Shown here piece after piece: positions 52,734-61,663 of a stretch of DNA of 64,000 nucleotides. The stretch is from Azoarcus sp. CIB. Its GTDB lineage: Bacteria; Pseudomonadota; Gammaproteobacteria; Burkholderiales; Rhodocyclaceae. The position numbers and the translations under genes were made by a program. Position 1 is the stretch's first letter. The number at the start of each line of letters is the position of its first letter. The stretch is taken from assembly GCF_001190925.1 (NCBI RefSeq), contig NZ_CP011072.1, positions 4,402,001-4,466,000 of the forward strand. The letters run 5' to 3'. The notes below the pieces were generated by a model. The model was not told the origin of the DNA, searched no databases, and saw only the letters and a program-made list of their open reading frames with translations.

Positions 52734-53381
52734 TCAGACGGGCACGAGCTCGCCGGGTTCGATCGGGGCGCCGGTGCAGGCGAGGACGTCGCCGACATCG
52801 ACGCCCGGCGCCGTCTCGACGAGGCGCAGGCCGGTGGGGGTGACGTCGAGCACGCACAGGTCGGTGATGATGCGGTTCACGACGCCGACGCCGGTGAGCG
52901 GCAGCTCGCAGCGGCGCAGGATCTTCGGCGCGCCGTCCTTGCTGCAGTGCTCCATCATCACGATCACGCGCCGCACGCCGGCGACGAGGTCCATCGCGCC
53001 GCCCATACCCTTCACGAGCTTGCCGGGGATCATCCAGTTGGCGAGGTCGCCGTGCTCGCTGACCTGCATCGCGCCGAGGATCGCGAGGTCGATGTGGCCG
53101 CCGCGGATCATCGCGAAGGAGTCGGCGCTGCTGAAGATGCTGCTGCCGGCGAGCGTCGTGACGGTCTGCTTGCCGGCGTTGATGAGGTCGGCGTCGACCT
53201 CGGATTCGGTCGGGAACGGGCCGATGCCGAGCAGGCCGTTTTCCGACTGCAGCCAAACGTCCATGCCGAGCGGGATGTGGTTGGCGACCAGGGTCGGCAT
53301 GCCGATGCCGAGGTTCACGTAGTAGCCGCTGCGCAGTTCCTGCGCGGCGCGGCGCGCCATGTCGTTGCGTGTCCAGGCCAT
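52734..53381 (-). CDS. scoB: 3-oxoacid CoA-transferase subunit B
   Basis: Beta subunit (215 aa) of a succinyl-CoA:acetoacetate CoA-transferase. The catalytic Glu47 is in the [10 protein letters not shown] signature, and [26 protein letters not shown] and [19 protein letters not shown] are typical. It would transfer CoA to acetoacetate made by acetone carboxylase. The ATG lies 3 bp after the scoA stop, with GGCAGGAG as ribosome-binding site inside the scoA end. It is the last gene before the nested hairpin at 52664. Confidence 0.9.
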   Translation of the reverse strand: MAWTRNDMARRAAQELRSGYYVNLGIGMPTLVANHIPLGMDVWLQSENGLLGIGPFPTESEVDADLINAGKQTVTTLAGSSIFSSADSFAMIRGGHIDLAILGAMQVSEHGDLANWMIPGKLVKGMGGAMDLVAGVRRVIVMMEHCSKDGAPKILRRCELPLTGVGVVNRIITDLCVLDVTPTGLRLVETAPGVDVGDVLACTGAPIEPGELVPV

Positions 53382-53384
53382 GAC

Positions 53385-54083
53385 TTACTCCTGCCGTGTC
53401 GTGCGTTGTTCGATGTGCTTCGCCGGGCGCGGGTTGACGACGATGCGCTGGACGAAGACGCCGGGAGTGTGGATGTGGTCGGGGTCGAGGGTGCCGTTCT
53501 CGACCAGCTCCTCGACTTCGGCGACGGTGATGCGGCCGGCGGTCGCGACCACCGGGTTGAAGTTGCGCGCGGTCTTGCGATACACGAGGTTGCCCGCGCG
53601 GTCCGCCTTCCACGCCTTCACGAGCGAGATGTCGGCGGTGAGCGAGCGCTCCAGCAGGTAACGCTTGCCATCGATGTCGCGCTCCTCCTTGCCTTCGGCG
53701 ACCAGGGTGCCGACGCCGGTGCGCGTGTAGAAGGCGGGGATGCCTGCACCGCCGGCGCGCAGCTTCTCGGCCAGCGTGCCCTGCGGCGTGAGCTCGACCT
53801 CCAACTCGCCGGACAGGAGCTGGCGCTCGAATTCGGCGTTCTCGCCGACGTAGGAGGCGACCATCTTGCGGATCTGCCGCGTTTCGAGCAGCAGGCCGAG
53901 GCCGACGCCGTCCACGCCGGCGTTGTTGCTGATCACGGTCAGGTCCTTGGCCTTCGAGTCGCGCAGGCCGTGGATCAGCATCTCGGGGATGCCGCACAGG
54001 CCGAAGCCGCCGACCGCGACGGTCTGGCCGTCGCGCACGACTTCCGCCAACGCGGCCTGCGCATCGGGATAAAGTTTGCTCAT
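53385..54083 (-). CDS. scoA: 3-oxoacid CoA-transferase subunit A
   Basis: Alpha subunit (232 aa) of the same CoA-transferase. The glycine-rich CoA site is VAVGGFGLCGIPEMLI, followed by SNNAGVDGVGLGLLLETRQIRKMVASYVGEN (landmarks SNNAGVDGVGLG and MVASYVGEN). GAGIPAFYTRTGVGT is the conserved substrate loop. It starts 21 bp after the acyl-CoA synthetase stop and is followed by scoB without a gap worth mentioning, so all three form one transcript. Confidence 0.9.
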   Translation of the reverse strand: MSKLYPDAQAALAEVVRDGQTVAVGGFGLCGIPEMLIHGLRDSKAKDLTVISNNAGVDGVGLGLLLETRQIRKMVASYVGENAEFERQLLSGELEVELTPQGTLAEKLRAGGAGIPAFYTRTGVGTLVAEGKEERDIDGKRYLLERSLTADISLVKAWKADRAGNLVYRKTARNFNPVVATAGRITVAEVEELVENGTLDPDHIHTPGVFVQRIVVNPRPAKHIEQRTTRQE

Positions 54084-54104
54084 GGGGTTCTCCTCGTGTG
54101 TGAA

Positions 54105-56099
54105 TCAGGTAGGCAGCGAATCGGCCGGTGCTTGGGCCGCCACCGGGCGGGTCTGCCCCAGCGCGCCGACGGCTGCGATCGCGTCGGGGTTCTCGATGGA
54201 CGACAGGTCGCCAAGGCCCGTGCCGAGGTAGGCGCCGCGCATCACGCGCCGCACCGTCTTGCCGTTGCGGGTCTTGGGGATCGCATCGACGCGATGCACG
54301 CGGGCGGGCCGCAGCGGCTTGCCGAGCTGACGCCCGACGTGCTCGACGAGCTCGGCTTCCACCTCGTCCCACGGACGCCCGGCCAGCTCGCGGTCCGCGA
54401 CGGTGACGAAGCACACGACCGCCTCGCCCTTGATCGCGTCGGGCACGCCGACCGCAACCGCCTCGACCACCAGTGGATGCGACACCAGCGCCGATTCGAA
54501 ATCGGCGGGGCCGACGCGCTTGCCGGCGACCTTGATCGTGTCGTCGCTGCGCCCATGCACGAACCAGTGGCCGTCCTCGTCGACGCGCGCCCAGTCGCCA
54601 TGCACCCACACGTCGGGCCACACCGACCAGTAGGCGTCGCGATAGCGCTCGGGGTCGTGCCAGAAGCCGTTGGTCATGCCGGGCCAGGGCTGCCTGATCG
54701 CGAGCTCGCCGACGGTGCCGCGCACCGGGTGGCCTTCGGCATCGAGCACGTCGGCGGCGACGCCGGGGATGGCACCGTTGAACGAGCCGGGCTTTTGCGG
54801 CAGGCCGGGGAAGCACGCGAGGATGCCGCCGCCGATCTCGGTGCCGCCCGAATAGTTGATGATGGGACGGCACGCGCGGCCGACCTCTTCGAACAGCCAC
54901 AGCCACGGCGCCTCGTTCCACGCCTCGCCCGTCGAGCCGAATACCCGCAGCGTCGCGATCGAGTGCGGCGCCGGAATGCTGCCTTCATGCGCCATCAGCA
55001 GGCGCACGAGCGTCGGCGACAGGCCGAAGTGCGTGACGCCATGGCGTTCGACGACCTCCCACAGGCGGCCCGCGTCGGGGTAGTCGGGTGTGCCTTCGTA
55101 AAAGACCAGGGTCGCGCCCAGCATCAGGCCGCCGTAGACCATCCACGGCCCCATCAGCCAGCCCATGTCGGTGACCCACATCAGCGTGTCGTCCGCGCGC
55201 AGGTCGAAGGCCATCTGCAGGTCCTGCGCGGCCTTCACCGGAAATCCGGCGTGCGTGTGCACGACCCCCTTGGGCTTGCCCGTCGTGCCCGACGTGTAGA
55301 TCAACATCAGGGTCTGGTCCGGGGGAAACGACATGCTCGGGCAGATCGATACCGAAGTGGGCAGGCGTCGGTAGTCGAACTCGATGCAGTCGCCGGGCGT
55401 ACCGGCTTCCGCGCTGAGGCCGGTACCGAGACGGTCGACGACGACGAGGTGGCGCAGCGAAGGGCATTCCCTCACCGCGGCACGGGCGTCCGCGAGCATG
55501 TCGACACGTTTTCCGCGGCGGTAGTAGCCGTTTGCACACACCAGCAGCCGGGCATCGCAGTCCTGCACGCGCTGCGCGACCGAATCCGCGCCGTAGCCGG
55601 AGAAGAACGGGATGAAGATCGCGCCGATGCGCGTCGCCGCGAGCATCATCACGGCCGCCTCGGGGATCATCGGCAGGTAGAGCGCGATGCGGTCGCCCTC
55701 GCCCACGCCCAACGCGCGCAGGCCCGCGGCCACGCGTTCGACCTCGGCGGCGAGTTCCGCGTAGCTGATCGTGCGCAGTTCGCCGCGGTCGCCTTCCCAA
55801 CGGATCGCGATCTTCGTCGGCGTCGCGCGGGCGTGCTTGCCGACGAGGTTGTCGACGAGGTCCAGCCGCCCGCCGACGAACCATTTGGGCCACATGACGC
55901 CGCCCGATAGATCGAGCGTCTTGTCGTAGGGCGTCACCCAGCGCAGGTCGATGGCCTCGAGCACCTGGTCCCAGAACTGCGCCGGTTCGCGCGCCGCGCG
56001 TTCGCGCAGGGCGTCGAGATCGTGGTCGCCGTGGTGCTGGATGAAGCGCGCGAGCTGCGTCTGGGCCCAGTCGCAGCCCGTGGCCTGATATGTCTGCAT
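54105..56099 (-). CDS. AMP-forming acyl-CoA synthetase, probably acetoacetyl-CoA synthetase
   Basis: Adenylate-forming synthetase of 664 aa. The phosphate loop is LIYTSGTTGKPKGVVHTH, the middle has YSGGTEIGGG and GDWARVDEDGHWFVHGRSDDTIKVAGKRVGP (landmarks GDWARVDEDGHW and SDDTIKVAGKRVGP), and the catalytic Lys is in PKTRNGKTVRRV. Size and the N-terminal WVTPYDKTLDLSGG-like cap place it in the acetyl-CoA/propionyl-CoA/acetoacetyl-CoA synthetase group. In an acetone operon its substrate is most likely acetoacetate, but acetate or another short acid cannot be excluded. It would duplicate the task of ScoAB downstream at ATP cost. Confidence 0.78.
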   Translation of the reverse strand: MQTYQATGCDWAQTQLARFIQHHGDHDLDALRERAAREPAQFWDQVLEAIDLRWVTPYDKTLDLSGGVMWPKWFVGGRLDLVDNLVGKHARATPTKIAIRWEGDRGELRTISYAELAAEVERVAAGLRALGVGEGDRIALYLPMIPEAAVMMLAATRIGAIFIPFFSGYGADSVAQRVQDCDARLLVCANGYYRRGKRVDMLADARAAVRECPSLRHLVVVDRLGTGLSAEAGTPGDCIEFDYRRLPTSVSICPSMSFPPDQTLMLIYTSGTTGKPKGVVHTHAGFPVKAAQDLQMAFDLRADDTLMWVTDMGWLMGPWMVYGGLMLGATLVFYEGTPDYPDAGRLWEVVERHGVTHFGLSPTLVRLLMAHEGSIPAPHSIATLRVFGSTGEAWNEAPWLWLFEEVGRACRPIINYSGGTEIGGGILACFPGLPQKPGSFNGAIPGVAADVLDAEGHPVRGTVGELAIRQPWPGMTNGFWHDPERYRDAYWSVWPDVWVHGDWARVDEDGHWFVHGRSDDTIKVAGKRVGPADFESALVSHPLVVEAVAVGVPDAIKGEAVVCFVTVADRELAGRPWDEVEAELVEHVGRQLGKPLRPARVHRVDAIPKTRNGKTVRRVMRGAYLGTGLGDLSSIENPDAIAAVGALGQTRPVAAQAPADSLPT

Positions 56100-56162
56100 G
56101 TCGGAGTCCTCAGTAGTGCGATTCCGCCGGCGTCAGCCCCGGGATGCTCCCGTGCGAAAAGT

Positions 56163-56191
56163 GTCCGCCCCCGAGTTGGGCAGGGGCGGAC
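56163..56191 (-). terminator. Possible attenuator or terminator after the DUF1329 gene
   Basis: GTCCGCCCC (56163-56171) and GGGGCGGAC (56183-56191) form a 9-bp stem with an 11-nt loop. On the minus strand it is followed by ACACTTTTCGC, a short T-run. It lies in the 132-bp gap between the DUF1329 gene and the synthetase gene and could lower read-through from the transport cassette into the acetoacetate-activation genes. Confidence 0.5.
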
Positions 56192-56231
56192 CAAAGGGGA
56201 GACTTCGGCGCCGGCGCAGGCGGAGGCGGCG

Positions 56232-57560
56232 TCAGCGGCTGCCCGCCCCGGTCGCGACTTCCTCGAGGACGTTCAGCGCCACATCCGTGTCCTTCACGCC
56301 TTTCGGATTGGATTTCATGTTCGACGACCAGTTGGTCGCGTGGCCGCGCTTGACGTCGATGATGTGGCCGACGACCGGCATCACCGCCTTGTAGCCGTCG
56401 TCGCCGGTGTCAGGCCGGTTCTGGAAGATGAACATCTTCCAGAACTCGCCCTTGCGGTCGAGCGCATAGCCGAGGTAGGGACGCGGGAAATCGACCTCGA
56501 TGTACGCGACCTTCTTGCTGTACGGGTGCTCGGCGGGCGGCGTGCCTTCCACGACGTACACCTCGCGCGGCTCCCACTCGACGTCCTTGGCCGGATTGGC
56601 GAACGGCGGCTCGGCCATGTTGATGCGCGGGAAACGCTTCTGCGGCTCGCTCCACGGCTGGGTGATGTCGACGCTGATCTCCGGGCTGTGCGCGATCGCG
56701 AGCACCCAGCGCTTCTCGACGAGCTTGTTCTGCGTGTACTTGGTCGGCCACGCGTCCCAGATGTCCCAGTCGTCGTAGAGCTGGTCGGTACCGCCGATGG
56801 GGTCCATCCATGCGCCGCCCGAGAGGCGCCGCGTGCGCCGCACCGACTTCAGGTAGGCGTACGAATCGTCGGGCTTGGCCGAGTCGGGCTGGTTGTAGCG
56901 CACCGAGAAGGTGCCCAGGCCGCGGATGTCCTGCGGGTAGTGCGCAACGAAGTAGGTCTTCTGCGAGATGTCGCCGTCGCCGACCGAGACCGGGCCGCCG
57001 TCGAGCCGCCCTTCCATGTAATAGCGGCGCGACTGGAAGGCCTGCACGCGCTCGTAGCCCTTCTTCGCGTCGAGGAACACCCAGGCGATGTCACGCAGAT
57101 CCATCGTCGCGCCATAGGTCGCCGCGCGCAGGTTCCAGATCACCTTGTCGCCCGCATTCGGGTCGTCCATCTTGATCGTCTCGGGCGGGAACGGCATGCC
57201 GGCCTTCCAGCCGCTGATCGTGCGATCGGCCGGATTGAACTTGACGTCCTTGGACCACTTCTTCGTCGCCTCGACGTACTTCGGGTCCATCTCGATCTTC
57301 TTCGAGTGCGCGATCTTGATGGTCAGGCCGTAGTTCGTGATCATCCACTCCAGCTTCTCGGGGATCATGCTGCCGATCGTCTTGCCCTCGAAGGTGTCTT
57401 CCTTGACGCTCGCGAGGTTGTCCTTGGTGATGATGAATCCGGGCTCGAGCACCTTGGCGTTCGCACCGTGGGCGCCGAGCAGGAGCATCAGGCCGAGGGC
57501 GCTGCCGGTCGCAAGTTGCCGCACCGAGGGACGGGCGGCGGGTCGGAGTTGCTTGTGCAT
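56232..57560 (-). CDS. DUF1329 periplasmic protein
   Basis: Secreted protein of 442 aa with a signal peptide ending GANA-KV near residue 35. The family signature GKTIGSMIPEKLEWMITNYGLTI (landmarks MIPEKLEWMI) and the YMEGRLDGG, DPIGGTDQLYDDW and EVDFPRPYLGYALDRKGEFWKMFIF segments (landmarks DDWDIWDAWP and GEFWKMFIF) identify DUF1329, a LolA/LolB-like fold. DUF1329 and DUF1302 genes are neighbours in many proteobacterial gene sets for hydrophobic compounds. It starts 17 bp after DUF1302, so they are co-transcribed. Function not established; periplasmic carriage of a hydrophobic molecule is a reasonable guess. Confidence 0.85.
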   Translation of the reverse strand: MHKQLRPAARPSVRQLATGSALGLMLLLGAHGANAKVLEPGFIITKDNLASVKEDTFEGKTIGSMIPEKLEWMITNYGLTIKIAHSKKIEMDPKYVEATKKWSKDVKFNPADRTISGWKAGMPFPPETIKMDDPNAGDKVIWNLRAATYGATMDLRDIAWVFLDAKKGYERVQAFQSRRYYMEGRLDGGPVSVGDGDISQKTYFVAHYPQDIRGLGTFSVRYNQPDSAKPDDSYAYLKSVRRTRRLSGGAWMDPIGGTDQLYDDWDIWDAWPTKYTQNKLVEKRWVLAIAHSPEISVDITQPWSEPQKRFPRINMAEPPFANPAKDVEWEPREVYVVEGTPPAEHPYSKKVAYIEVDFPRPYLGYALDRKGEFWKMFIFQNRPDTGDDGYKAVMPVVGHIIDVKRGHATNWSSNMKSNPKGVKDTDVALNVLEEVATGAGSR

Positions 57561-57577
57561 GGTGTGTCTCCTCTTTT

Positions 57578-59197
57578 TTAGAACTGCCGGGTCAAGCGGA
57601 AAACGAGCTGGCTGGCGTTTTCGAAGTAGCCGAAGAGCTGGGAGCGCTGGCCGCTGAAGGCCACCTTGTTCGAACGGTTGCCGCTCCAGAAGATGTCCGC
57701 CTCGATGCGCGCGAGCCATTCGTCGTTGAGCGTCAGCGACAGGCTGGGGATCGCGAAACCGCCGCCGTGGCTGAGGTCGAATCCGATCGCGAAACCCGGG
57801 TTGATGGTGTCGTTGCGGTAGTTCAGCGTCGTGAAGGCGGTGAGGATGGTGTTGTGCTCGGTGAGCGGCGTGCCGTACGCGAACAGGCGCACGAGGTCGT
57901 CGGACTCCTTGAAGTTCAGCACCTGCGTGTCGAACAGCTGGATCGACGAGAACGAGGGCCGCGAGGTGCCGAAGATGCCTCGCAGGTCGAGGTCCTTGTC
58001 GATGCGCAGCATCGTCGTCAGCGTGTCCTTGAGCTTCACGCCGCCCAGACCGATGCCGACGTTGCCGGGCACGGTCGGGTTGAGGAAGGCGCCGGTGCCG
58101 ATGTTGTAGGGCTGGTCCTTGGTGTAGGCCATCTCGGCGCTGAGCACGGCGTCGAGCGTCGAGCTGTAGCCGCTGACGGTCATGCCGTAGACATCGATCT
58201 GTGGATGGATGCGGTCGAACACCGCGCCCTCGGGCGTCTTCTTGTAGGGCTTGAACGCAGAGTTCGCGACCGGATCCGCCGAGAAGGTCGTGAGCCACGC
58301 GAAGGAATAGCTCAGGCCCAGGGCCTCGCCCGACCAGCGCACGCCGCCGGTGACATCGCGGTAGTCGCCCGACGGGTGATCACAGTCCTTGTCGGTGACC
58401 GCCGTGAGGTCGAAGCCGCGGTAGGGCTGGAAGAACCAGCGCCCGCCCTGGATATCGTAGGTATTGCCGATGTCCTGGCAGCGGTCGACGCCGGGGCGGA
58501 TGTAGGCCGCCAGCATGCCGTCGGCCTCGGGCACGCGGATCTTGGTCGAAATCAGCGTCAGCGGCTTGCGCCACTCCTCGTTCTCGCCCTCGAAGAACAG
58601 GCGCCACGACAGGTCGTAACCATGCACGAGGTCCATCGCGTGGAAGAAGTCGGATTCGCCCCACACCAGCTGCTGCTTGCCGGCCTTGACCGTGACGCGC
58701 TCGCCCAGCGGGATCTCGGCCCAGAACTCGCGGATCTCGCCGCGGTTATAGTTGTCGAGGATGCTGTTCGCGTGGCCGCCCTGGTCCGTGCCGTTCGTTT
58801 CGCGCAGGCGCTCGAGGTCCTTCAGGTAGTCGGTCTTGTATTCGCGATCGACGCGGCCGATCGCCTTCCACTTGATCGCCCCGGTCTTCGCGTCGGCGTC
58901 GAGCAGCAGCGAGCCGCGCACCATCGACAGCTTGCCCTTGCTCTTTTCGCCGATCGCCTTGAGTTCGGGCTGGTCCTCCAGGTTCACCGACACCCAGCCG
59001 CGCGCGTAGCCGGACAGGTTGAAGCTGAAGTCGTCCGCCGCCCAGGACGCGCCTCCGGTGTCGCTGCCCTGCAAGGCCGCGATCTCGTAGTTGCCCGCAG
59101 AGTCGGCGCTCCATGCCGGACTGACTGCGAATCCGCCGAGGGCTGCGGCCACTACCAGCACCGATGCCCTGATCTTCGTTACTCCCTTGCTCCTCAT
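57578..59197 (-). CDS. DUF1302 outer-membrane beta-barrel protein
   Basis: Protein of 539 aa with a signal peptide of 30 residues (ending AWSA-DS). The DUF1302 core includes AALQGSDTGGASWAADDFSFNLSGYARGWVSVN (landmarks DDFSFNLSGYARGW), KQQLVWGESDFFHAMDLVHGYDLSW (landmarks KQQLVWGESDFF) and a terminal aromatic (VFRLTRQF). Alternating hydrophobic residues through the length and a C-terminal Phe suggest an outer-membrane barrel of FadL-like role. It is the second gene of the cassette that also encodes an MMPL exporter and YCF48-like protein. The physiological substrate is unknown. Confidence 0.84.
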   Translation of the reverse strand: MRSKGVTKIRASVLVVAAALGGFAVSPAWSADSAGNYEIAALQGSDTGGASWAADDFSFNLSGYARGWVSVNLEDQPELKAIGEKSKGKLSMVRGSLLLDADAKTGAIKWKAIGRVDREYKTDYLKDLERLRETNGTDQGGHANSILDNYNRGEIREFWAEIPLGERVTVKAGKQQLVWGESDFFHAMDLVHGYDLSWRLFFEGENEEWRKPLTLISTKIRVPEADGMLAAYIRPGVDRCQDIGNTYDIQGGRWFFQPYRGFDLTAVTDKDCDHPSGDYRDVTGGVRWSGEALGLSYSFAWLTTFSADPVANSAFKPYKKTPEGAVFDRIHPQIDVYGMTVSGYSSTLDAVLSAEMAYTKDQPYNIGTGAFLNPTVPGNVGIGLGGVKLKDTLTTMLRIDKDLDLRGIFGTSRPSFSSIQLFDTQVLNFKESDDLVRLFAYGTPLTEHNTILTAFTTLNYRNDTINPGFAIGFDLSHGGGFAIPSLSLTLNDEWLARIEADIFWSGNRSNKVAFSGQRSQLFGYFENASQLVFRLTRQF

Positions 59198-59277
59198 CTC
59201 CTCGCTCCTTTTGGTTTTGTCACTGCTCTGAAGGGGTCACGGCCGGGCGCGACAAGGAACTGGCGCGCCCGGCCGAG

Positions 59278-61653
59278 TCAGCCGACCAGCACCGGTTCGG
59301 CCTGCTCGATGGGACGGCGCTTGCTGCCGACGATGAATTCCGGGCGGAACACATAGACGAGGGCCGGCATGATGAAGAGCGCACTGAACGCCGAGATGAA
59401 CAGCCACAGGGCGATCAGCACCCCCATGTCGGCCTGCAGGCGCAGCGACGAGAAGTGCCACAGCACGACGCTCGTGATCAGCGTCATCGCCGTGATCAGC
59501 ACGCCCTTGCCCGGGCCCATCAGCGCATTGACGATGGCGCGCTCGACGTTGTGCGAGCGGTGCAGGTTCTCGCGGATGCCATCGACGATGTAGAAGGTGT
59601 AATCGACACCCAGACCGATCCCGAGCGCGACCACCGGCAGCGTGTTGATGTTCATGCCGATGCCCTGCCACGCCATGTAGCTGAAGGTGATCGTGTTCGA
59701 CAGCAGCACCGGGATCATGAAGAACACCCCCGCGACCGTGGAGCGGTAGGTGACCGTGCAGCACACGACCAGCACCAGCAGCGCGAGCGCGATGGCTTCG
59801 ATCTGCCCGGCGAGGATCACCTCATTCACCGCCGCCAGCACGCCGACCAGACCGCCCGCGAGCAGGTACTCCGCGCCCTTCACCGGGTTCTGCTCGACGT
59901 AGTCGCGCACCCGGGCCACCGCGGTGCGGATCGTCTCGCCCTGGTGGTCGCGGAAGAACAGCGTCACGGCGCCGTTCTTCGCGTCGGCGTCGGCGTAGCG
60001 ATCCATGTCGCCCGGATCGGACCCGGACACGAACATGTACATCAGCTCGGCGTTCTCTTCCGCGCTCTTGCCGAGCTCCTGGTACATCGGATTGCCTTCA
60101 CGCAGAACGCGATTCACCTGCGGCAGGATGTCGGCGAGCGAGATGCTGCCCCCGACCTCGGGCTGGGCCTCCATGTACTTCTGGAAGCGCGTCATGCTCG
60201 AGAGCACCTCGGGCTCGCGCAGCGCCCCCGGCTCCTTTCCGGCGACGACGACGAACATGCGGTCGGAGCCCTGGAACTGGCGGTTGATCTCGGCGGCGTC
60301 GCGGTTGTAGCTCGACTCCGGCCACAGGATCGGCGAGCCGGGGTTCGCGTCGCCCACCTTGAGGTTGAACGCGTACAGGCCCGACACGACGAACACCGCC
60401 CCCGCCATCCCGAGCACCGCGTAGCGCCACCTCGTCGTGACGATCGCCGAGCACAGCCCGAGGATGCGCATCAGCAGCGGATTGATGTTCACCGGGTGGA
60501 TGAAGCGCTGGCGCGAGCCGAACCACGACAGCATCACCGGCGTCAGGACCAGCGCGCTGACGGCGATCGTGAGCACCCACACCGTGCCGATGAAACAGAT
60601 CTTCTGCAGCAGCGGGATCGGCGTGAGCGCGACGACCAGCACACAGCCGGCATCCGCGACGATCGCGAGCATGCTGGGCTTGAACAGGTTGCGCGCGCTC
60701 GCCCGTGCCGCGGCCGCGGCGCTCGGAGTGCCCTGCCGCGTCTCGTCGTCGAAGCGCGCGATGAGCTGCACCGAGTTCGAGATCGCCTGCGCGGTGATCA
60801 GGAAGGCCACGACGACGACCAGCGGATCGAGGTGGAAGCCCATCAGGCGAGCGGCGCCGAGGGCCCACACCGCACTCACCAGCCCCGCAAGCAGCGGCAG
60901 CACCGTGCCGTGCCAGGTCCGCGTGATCAGGCACAGCAGCACGACCAGCGCCGCGACCGCGATGAAGAAGATCGTCAGCGTCTCGTGCAGGTAGTGATTC
61001 ACCCAGCCGTAGAGCACCGGCTCGCCGACGATGCGGACCTGCACGCCGTCACCCTCCGCCTCGTCCGCCAGCTTCATCAGCTGGTTGAAGGCGCGCGTGT
61101 AGTCCATGTTGCCGTCGCTGAAGTCGAGCGTGACGAGCGTCGCCTTCAGGTCCGTCGACACGTAAGGGCCATAGACCAGCGGGTTGTTGAGCACGGCGGC
61201 CTTCAGCGCCGCGAGTCCCGCCTCGCCCTGCGGCAGATCGGGCCACATCAGCGGCCGCGATTCCACGCCCTCGGTCGAGGCGCGCACCTCCTTGATCTTC
61301 TTCGATGCGAGCGAAATGATCTGGTAGGTATCGACGCCCTCGACCTGCTGCAGGTCGACGGTGAGCTTCTGCACCTTGCCCAGCACGACGGGGTTGAAGA
61401 TGTCGCCCTGCTCGACCTCGAGCATGATGCTGACCATGTTCGAGCCGCCGAAGGTCTGCTTGAAGCGCTGGTTCACCTCGACGTAGGGATGGTTGCGCGG
61501 CAGCAGGTCGCTGAAGACCGTCTTCACCTCGATCTGGCTCGCCTGATAGCCCATCGCCAGCGTGACGAGGGCGACCGCGGCGACGACCAGCGCGCGGAAG
61601 CGGATGAGGAAGGCGAAGGCCGCGTCGACCTTGCCGAATGTCGTGTTTTTCAT
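59278..61653 (-). CDS. MMPL/RND-superfamily exporter
   Basis: Inner-membrane transporter of 791 aa with twelve expected helices and two large periplasmic domains, each half carrying the MMPL/SSD pattern (for example VALGIGLGVDYTFYIVDGIRENL in the second half and VVVAFLITAQAISNSVQLIARFDDE in the first). PRNHPYVEVNQRFKQTFGG is typical of the RND group found with DUF1302/DUF1329 genes. It is 10 bp from the YCF48-like gene and 80 bp from DUF1302. In relatives this family moves lipids or hydrophobic molecules; substrate here is unknown. Confidence 0.87.
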   Translation of the reverse strand: MKNTTFGKVDAAFAFLIRFRALVVAAVALVTLAMGYQASQIEVKTVFSDLLPRNHPYVEVNQRFKQTFGGSNMVSIMLEVEQGDIFNPVVLGKVQKLTVDLQQVEGVDTYQIISLASKKIKEVRASTEGVESRPLMWPDLPQGEAGLAALKAAVLNNPLVYGPYVSTDLKATLVTLDFSDGNMDYTRAFNQLMKLADEAEGDGVQVRIVGEPVLYGWVNHYLHETLTIFFIAVAALVVLLCLITRTWHGTVLPLLAGLVSAVWALGAARLMGFHLDPLVVVVAFLITAQAISNSVQLIARFDDETRQGTPSAAAAARASARNLFKPSMLAIVADAGCVLVVALTPIPLLQKICFIGTVWVLTIAVSALVLTPVMLSWFGSRQRFIHPVNINPLLMRILGLCSAIVTTRWRYAVLGMAGAVFVVSGLYAFNLKVGDANPGSPILWPESSYNRDAAEINRQFQGSDRMFVVVAGKEPGALREPEVLSSMTRFQKYMEAQPEVGGSISLADILPQVNRVLREGNPMYQELGKSAEENAELMYMFVSGSDPGDMDRYADADAKNGAVTLFFRDHQGETIRTAVARVRDYVEQNPVKGAEYLLAGGLVGVLAAVNEVILAGQIEAIALALLVLVVCCTVTYRSTVAGVFFMIPVLLSNTITFSYMAWQGIGMNINTLPVVALGIGLGVDYTFYIVDGIRENLHRSHNVERAIVNALMGPGKGVLITAMTLITSVVLWHFSSLRLQADMGVLIALWLFISAFSALFIMPALVYVFRPEFIVGSKRRPIEQAEPVLVG

Positions 61654-61663
61654 CCTCGGCCCC

